8,645 nt of DNA. Origin: Deltaproteobacteria bacterium. Lineage in GTDB: Bacteria; Desulfobacterota; Desulfovibrionia; Desulfovibrionales; Desulfovibrionaceae. Positions 5,576-8,645 of the stretch are shown piece by piece (the first letter of the stretch is position 1; the number at the start of each line of letters is the position of its first letter). Where the stretch lies: contig JAJBSY010000386.1 of NCBI GenBank assembly GCA_020861205.1, positions 1-8,645 of the forward strand, read 5' to 3'. Made by a program: the position numbers and the translations under genes. The notes below the pieces were generated by a model that did no database searches, was not told the DNA's origin, and was given only the letters and a program-made list of their open reading frames with translations.

Positions 5576-6847
5576 ATGGCTGCATCAGCATCGAAGAGTA
5601 AAGGAGGAGGCACGGTACTGCTTGTGCTTCTTGTGCTTCTCGCCGTCGCCGGCGTTTCGGCCTTTTTCATCCATGGTGTTTTGACCGGTGAGGACCGGTC
5701 CTCCGCCCCGACGGAACAGGCCGGCGCGCCGGAAACCGGCGAGAATCTCGGGCCGCCGGTAGTGCTCACCCCGGACGGCGCGGCCGGGCGGGAAACGCCC
5801 TCCGCCCCCGGAGACCCGGTGCCGCCCGGGCAGTTCGTGATCCCGCCGTCCGAAGGAGACGGGCAGGCCGGTCCGGACACACCGGAAGCCGAGGTGCCGG
5901 GCCAGGGGCCGGAGGATGCTCTGGGCGGTCCGACGTCCCCGGCCGCTGAAGGCGACCGCGCGGATACCACGGGCGAGCCTTCCGAGCCGGCTCCCAACCT
6001 TTTGCTCGTTCCGGGCGCCATTGAGACGCCGCCGCCGGCCGCGCGCGAGGATGCTGTCGTCCGTCCGGCCTTTATTGACGACATCGCGGCGTTTCTCGCG
6101 CAGAATTACTGGCCAAAGAATACCCACCCCTCGGCCAGGAGAAGCGGCATAACCACGGCAAGCCTGCAATGGGCTAACCTGCGTTACGGGGCGGATCTGC
6201 GGGGCCTTGACGGCCGCAGGGACGACTCCCGCGGGGCGCGCCGCGCCATTCTCGGCTATATCCTCAATCCCGAAGCCGTCAGCCGGATATACGGTTTGTA
6301 TGCCGACGGGTTCGTGGCGGCGCTGAAGCAGGAGGCGGACAAACGGGTCGTCGGCGAAGGCGACGGCAAGCGCCCGCTGTCCGAGCAGGAAAAAAAGGAA
6401 ATGTTCGGCATTTATTCCGGATTCGCCGCGCGGGTTGCGGGCGCGTTGGAAAATTACGCCGCCAACCCCGCGATGCCGGCGAAGGTACAGGATTACGCCC
6501 AGGCGGAGCAAGGGGTACAGGATGCCAACAGGATCTATATGGAAAGTATGATCGCCTACGAGGAAGCGGCCGAAAGCGGAGACAACGCCAGGGCTACCGC
6601 GGCCCGGTTGCGCATGGACAAGGAGGCGGCCACCTACCAGAAACGGATCAGGGAACGGGAGACAGCGAAAAACGCCCTCGTGACGGCGATGAACAAGGAT
6701 AAAAGCGCTTCCGGCAGCGACACGCTGGTGTACGCCGCGTTCTGGGCTTATCGCCGGGGAGCGGACAGCGCGCCTTCCCTGCGGGCGTGCGCCAAGGCTC
6801 TGCATGACATGAGCGCCAAACTGGCCGCGGCCGCCCGTCAAATGTAA
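5576..6847 (+). CDS. Membrane-anchored protein of unknown function with Pro/Gly/Glu-rich linker
   Basis: I do not recognise this 423-residue protein. A short Lys/Ser/Gly N-terminus is followed by one strong hydrophobic segment at about 13-33, most likely an uncleaved signal anchor that leaves the rest in the periplasm. Residues 38-160 are rich in Pro, Gly, Glu and Ala and probably disordered. Residues 165-423 are predominantly helical, with a region at 205-250 that includes GYILNPEAVSRIYGLYADGF. A highly charged stretch at about 320-375 looks like a coiled coil. The single cysteine of the domain (Cys404) excludes a multi-cysteine haem or Fe-S function. ATG at 5576 has a good ribosome binding site. 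Base composition resembles the neighbours, so recent transfer is not suggested. An envelope tether or periplasmic adaptor is a guess. It stands alone, with its own promoter and a terminator-like hairpin after it. Confidence 0.85.
   Translation: MAASASKSKGGGTVLLVLLVLLAVAGVSAFFIHGVLTGEDRSSAPTEQAGAPETGENLGPPVVLTPDGAAGRETPSAPGDPVPPGQFVIPPSEGDGQAGPDTPEAEVPGQGPEDALGGPTSPAAEGDRADTTGEPSEPAPNLLLVPGAIETPPPAAREDAVVRPAFIDDIAAFLAQNYWPKNTHPSARRSGITTASLQWANLRYGADLRGLDGRRDDSRGARRAILGYILNPEAVSRIYGLYADGFVAALKQEADKRVVGEGDGKRPLSEQEKKEMFGIYSGFAARVAGALENYAANPAMPAKVQDYAQAEQGVQDANRIYMESMIAYEEAAESGDNARATAARLRMDKEAATYQKRIRERETAKNALVTAMNKDKSASGSDTLVYAAFWAYRRGADSAPSLRACAKALHDMSAKLAAAARQM
5621..5638 (+). repeat. 9-nt tandem repeat within the membrane-segment codons
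   Basis: CTTGTGCTT occurs twice in direct succession, in frame, encoding Leu-Val-Leu twice in the membrane anchor of the 423-residue protein. Slippage would change anchor length by three residues without a frameshift. Confidence 0.6.
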
Positions 6848-6890
6848 CGATGCCGGGCATGGAGCTCATTGGGCTTCCCCCGGCGACCTA

Positions 6891-6922
6891 CCCTCCTTGC
6901 CTGCGGGCGGGGAGGGATTTTT
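6891..6922 (+). terminator. Terminator-like hairpin overlapping the cobU ribosome binding site
   Basis: An 11-bp stem pairs 6891-6901 (CCCTCCTTGCC) with 6906-6916 (GGCGGGGAGGG), counting two G-U pairs, around a 4-base loop. ATTTTT follows at 6917-6922. This has the form of an intrinsic terminator for the upstream gene, which ends 43 bp before it. The 3' arm contains GGAGGG (6911-6916), the ribosome binding site of cobU, so the fold would also hide that site. Confidence 0.6.
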
Positions 6923-7471
6923 ATGAGGACGACCATGCTGTTGTGTACCGGCGGCTGCCGGAGCGGAAAAAGCGACTACGCCCGCCGATGGGCCGAGGAA
7001 CGGGGACGGGCGAGGGTATACATGGCCTCGGCCTATGTGTCGGGCGACGATGAAATGCGGCGGCGAATCGCCAGGCATCGCCAGGCGCGGGGCGAAGGGT
7101 GGAAAACGTATGAAGCGGCCGCCGGCCCCTGGACGGAACCGGAAGCCATGGTCGCGGAAGCCGCCGCGCTGGGAGACGTCCTGCTGTTCGACTGCCTGAC
7201 GCTCTGGACTTCCCTGTGCCTGGAAAAGGGGTTGGGCGAAGACGCGGTCCTCGGGTTGTCGGAGCGTCTTCTCGAGGCTCTGCGCGATTGCGGTAAAGCC
7301 GTTGTCCTGGTGACCAACGAGGTCGGCATGGGGCTTGTGCCGGACAACGCCCTGGGGCGGACGTTCCGCGACACGGCCGGGCTGGTGAACCAGAAGGCGG
7401 CCGCCTATGCCGATACCGTGATTTTCATGGTCAGCGGGTTGCCGCTTTGCGTGAAAGGCGGGACGGACTGA
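6923..7471 (+). CDS. cobU: CobU, adenosylcobinamide kinase / cobinamide-phosphate guanylyltransferase
   Basis: A 182-residue bifunctional enzyme of cobalamin nucleotide-loop assembly: it phosphorylates adenosylcobinamide, then transfers GMP to give adenosylcobinamide-GDP. Seen are the P-loop GGCRSGKS at 10-17, DDEMRRRIARHRQAR at 42-56 with His52 as the likely guanylylated residue, FDCLTLW, and the C-terminal signature VTNEVGMGLVP, FRDTAG, NQKAAAYAD and VSGLPL. Length is typical. ATG at 6923 has GGAGGG 6 bases upstream. An alternative ATG at 6935 (beginning MLLCTGG) has GAGGA 5 bases upstream and equals the usual family start; the two cannot be separated here. A TTG at 6869 is unlikely. No other cobalamin gene and no cobalamin riboswitch is seen. 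It converges with nusB, with 36 bp between the stops. Confidence 0.93.
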   Translation: MRTTMLLCTGGCRSGKSDYARRWAEERGRARVYMASAYVSGDDEMRRRIARHRQARGEGWKTYEAAAGPWTEPEAMVAEAAALGDVLLFDCLTLWTSLCLEKGLGEDAVLGLSERLLEALRDCGKAVVLVTNEVGMGLVPDNALGRTFRDTAGLVNQKAAAYADTVIFMVSGLPLCVKGGTD

Positions 7472-7507
7472 CGCGCTTTCGTCGGTGGCGATCTCTCGGC
7501 GGAGGGC

Positions 7508-8014
7508 TCAGAGCGGTTCGCCGTCTTGGGCTTCCGGCAATGTTTCCTGGCCCGCATCGGCCAGCAGCTTCCCGGATTCAAGCGCTTTGGCGGCGGCGTC
7601 CAGGATGCCGTTGACAAATCCACGGGATCCGTCGTCGCCGAATTGTTTGGACAACTCCACGGCTTCGTTGATGGCGACTTTGGGCGGCACATCGCCGCGG
7701 AACATGATTTCGTAGAGAGCGAGGCGAAGCAGGGTTATTTCCACTTTGCCCATACGCTCGATGCGCCAATTTTGGGAAAAGGACGCCAAGCGCGCGTCAA
7801 TTTCCGCCATGTTCGTCCAGACGCCCTCAACGAGTTCCCAGGCGAACCCTTCGGGATCGCCTGTTTTTTCGGCCGCGTCACCCTGCTCCGGGGCCTGGCG
7901 AAACGCGTTGGCCAAGTCTCGCACGGTCATTGCGGGGGTGAAGGTCAGGGAGTAGAGCACCTGGAACGCGAGAGACCGCTCGGCGCGGCGCGGCGCTTTT
8001 TTGGGACCAGCCAT
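7508..8014 (-). CDS. nusB: NusB, transcription antitermination factor
   Basis: A 168-residue RNA-binding protein that, with NusE (ribosomal protein S10), binds boxA RNA and supports rRNA antitermination. The start region has RRAERSLAFQVLYSL, and the C-terminal half carries the family signature: NWRIERMGKVEITLLRLALYE, VPPKVAINEAVELSKQFG and FVNGILD. The last 25 or so residues are an acidic, probably disordered extension. ATG at 8014 is chosen; a TTG at 8023 is in frame but has no spacing to a ribosome binding site, whereas AGGG lies 9 bases before the ATG. It follows ribH by 11 bp, the common ribH-nusB pairing of many bacteria, and is the last gene of this unit. No strong terminator is seen in the 36 bp shared with the convergent cobU. 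Confidence 0.95.
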   Translation of the reverse strand: MAGPKKAPRRAERSLAFQVLYSLTFTPAMTVRDLANAFRQAPEQGDAAEKTGDPEGFAWELVEGVWTNMAEIDARLASFSQNWRIERMGKVEITLLRLALYEIMFRGDVPPKVAINEAVELSKQFGDDGSRGFVNGILDAAAKALESGKLLADAGQETLPEAQDGEPL

Positions 8015-8025
8015 GCGGCGCAACC

Positions 8026-8496
8026 CTAAAGGCTCTGCAGTACGCGAACGGTTTCCAGGACGGCGGCGGCCGCCTCGACCCCCTTGTTGCCCGCCTTGCT
8101 GCCGGCACGTTCCACGGCCTGTTCGATATTGTCGGTGGTCAGAAGACCGAATCCGATGGGAACGCCGGTATCCAGGGTGACGTGCGCGATGCCCTTGGTG
8201 GCCTCGCCGGAGACGTATTCGAAGTGCGGGGTCGCGCCGCGGATGACCGCGCCGAGGGCGATAATGGCGTCGTATTTGCCGCTCTTGGCGACCTTTTGGC
8301 AGACAACGGGCATTTCAAACGCGCCGGGTACGCGGATGACCGTGATATCGTCCACGCTGCCGCCGTGGCGGGAGAGGTAATCCACGGCGCCGCCGACAAG
8401 CCTGTCCACGATGAAATCGTTGAACCGGGTGGCCACGATGGCGAATTTGAGGCCCTGGGCGTTCATCTGCCCTTCAATGGTGCGCAAGTTGCTCAT
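8026..8496 (-). CDS. ribH: 6,7-dimethyl-8-ribityllumazine synthase
   Basis: A 156-residue enzyme that condenses 5-amino-6-ribitylaminouracil with 3,4-dihydroxy-2-butanone 4-phosphate, the penultimate step of riboflavin synthesis; family members form pentamers or 60-subunit capsids. Visible are [12 protein letters not shown] near 22-33 (substrate-binding Phe-Asn), VPGAFEMP near 56-63, [14 protein letters not shown] around 82-95 with the catalytic-type His, and [20 protein letters not shown] near 113-132. Length is normal. AGGAG lies about 6 bases before the ATG, supporting the start. It sits between the ribBA end (65 bp upstream) and nusB (11 bp downstream), so it is part of a rib-nusB operon. 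Confidence 0.96.
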   Translation of the reverse strand: MSNLRTIEGQMNAQGLKFAIVATRFNDFIVDRLVGGAVDYLSRHGGSVDDITVIRVPGAFEMPVVCQKVAKSGKYDAIIALGAVIRGATPHFEYVSGEATKGIAHVTLDTGVPIGFGLLTTDNIEQAVERAGSKAGNKGVEAAAAVLETVRVLQSL

Positions 8497-8532
8497 ATAC
8501 TTCTCCTGTTCGGGACGAGCCCGGGTGTCGCG

Positions 8533-8552
8533 AAAAAAGCCGCTGCCGGCGG
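8533..8552 (-). terminator. Weak terminator-like hairpin between ribBA and ribH
   Basis: On the minus strand, GCCG-GCAG-CGGC (8550 down to 8539) is followed directly by T6 (8538-8533). A 4-bp stem is short for a terminator, and an alternative fold pairs CCGC with GCGG. If active it would be partial and would reduce ribH-nusB expression relative to ribBA. Confidence 0.3.
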
Positions 8553-8561
8553 TGGGGCGTC

Positions 8562-8645
8562 TTATTTTTCGCCGTCAAAATGGAGGAGGTGCCCCATTTT
8601 GTCTTTTTTTGTATGCATGTATTTTTCATTGTATTCGCTGAGGCC
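8562..8645 (-). CDS. ribBA: RibBA (or RibA), extreme C-terminus of GTP cyclohydrolase II (truncated by window edge)
   Basis: The last 27 codons and TAA stop of a minus-strand gene enter the window at the right edge. The peptide includes [18 protein letters not shown], matching the conserved C-terminal tail of GTP cyclohydrolase II, which in E. coli RibA reads similarly (N-x2-Y-L-x-T-K-x2-K-M-G-H-L-L, from memory). GTP cyclohydrolase II opens the GTP ring in the first step of riboflavin synthesis. The fused RibBA form is likelier in this group because ribBA-ribH-nusB is a common order, but the fragment alone cannot separate RibA from RibBA. Confidence 0.8.
   Translation of the reverse strand, partial: GLSEYNEKYMHTKKDKMGHLLHFDGEK

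Noticed and set aside
5599..5610. A near-perfect Shine-Dalgarno match (AAAGGAGGAGG) inside the 423-residue protein gene
   Set aside because: No start codon lies at usable distance, and it encodes the Lys-Gly-Gly-Gly run ahead of the membrane segment.
5585..6841. A 418-codon minus-strand open frame opposite the 423-residue protein gene
   Set aside because: The plus-strand frame has a good ribosome binding site, a promoter and a sensible membrane-anchor design. The antisense product is Arg/Gly-rich, with no good start signal.

Overview
The window is GC-rich and gene-dense and looks like the chromosome of a sulfate-reducing bacterium of the Desulfovibrio group or a close relative (Desulfobacterota). 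This is an inference from protein flavour, the ribBA-ribH-nusB order, a LarA/LUD-type lactate gene set and cobalamin synthesis. No database search was possible. Most genes are housekeeping. There is no CRISPR array, transposon, phage gene, tRNA or rRNA.

Layout. (1) 1-774, plus: C-terminal part of a LarA-family (nickel-pincer racemase-like) protein, cut by the window edge. It lacks two lysines that are important in characterised lactate racemase. (2) 837-2609, minus: a probable surE-menA operon (5'/3'-nucleotidase SurE, then a UbiA-superfamily menaquinone prenyltransferase), convergent with the larA-like gene. (3) A 215-bp divergent promoter region (2610-2824) holding a well-formed 33-nt inverted repeat. 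(4) 2825-5313, plus: a YhaM-like OB-fold/HD 3'-5' exoribonuclease, thymidylate kinase (tmk) and a stand-alone LUD-domain protein with a four-cysteine motif, probably one transcription unit. (5) 5314-5575: the longest gene-free stretch, with hairpins, a direct repeat and a promoter for the next gene. (6) 5576-6847, plus: an unrecognised 423-residue protein with one membrane anchor, a Pro/Gly/Glu-rich linker and a helical C-terminal domain. (7) 6923-7471, plus: cobU, whose Shine-Dalgarno sequence forms the 3' arm of a strong terminator-like hairpin. (8) 7508-8645, minus: the end of a riboflavin operon, ribBA (last 27 codons only), ribH and nusB, convergent with cobU.

The genes serve cofactor and nucleotide metabolism: riboflavin (ribBA, ribH), cobalamin (cobU), menaquinone (menA), dTTP supply (tmk), nucleotide and RNA turnover (surE, yhaM-like) and transcription antitermination (nusB). 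The LarA-like and LUD proteins both belong to families linked to lactate or other 2-hydroxy acids, but they lie in separate units. I see no clear multi-gene novel system. The best leads are the LarA-like protein with a changed active site, the cobU leader hairpin, the unknown membrane-anchored protein and the structured intergenic regions.
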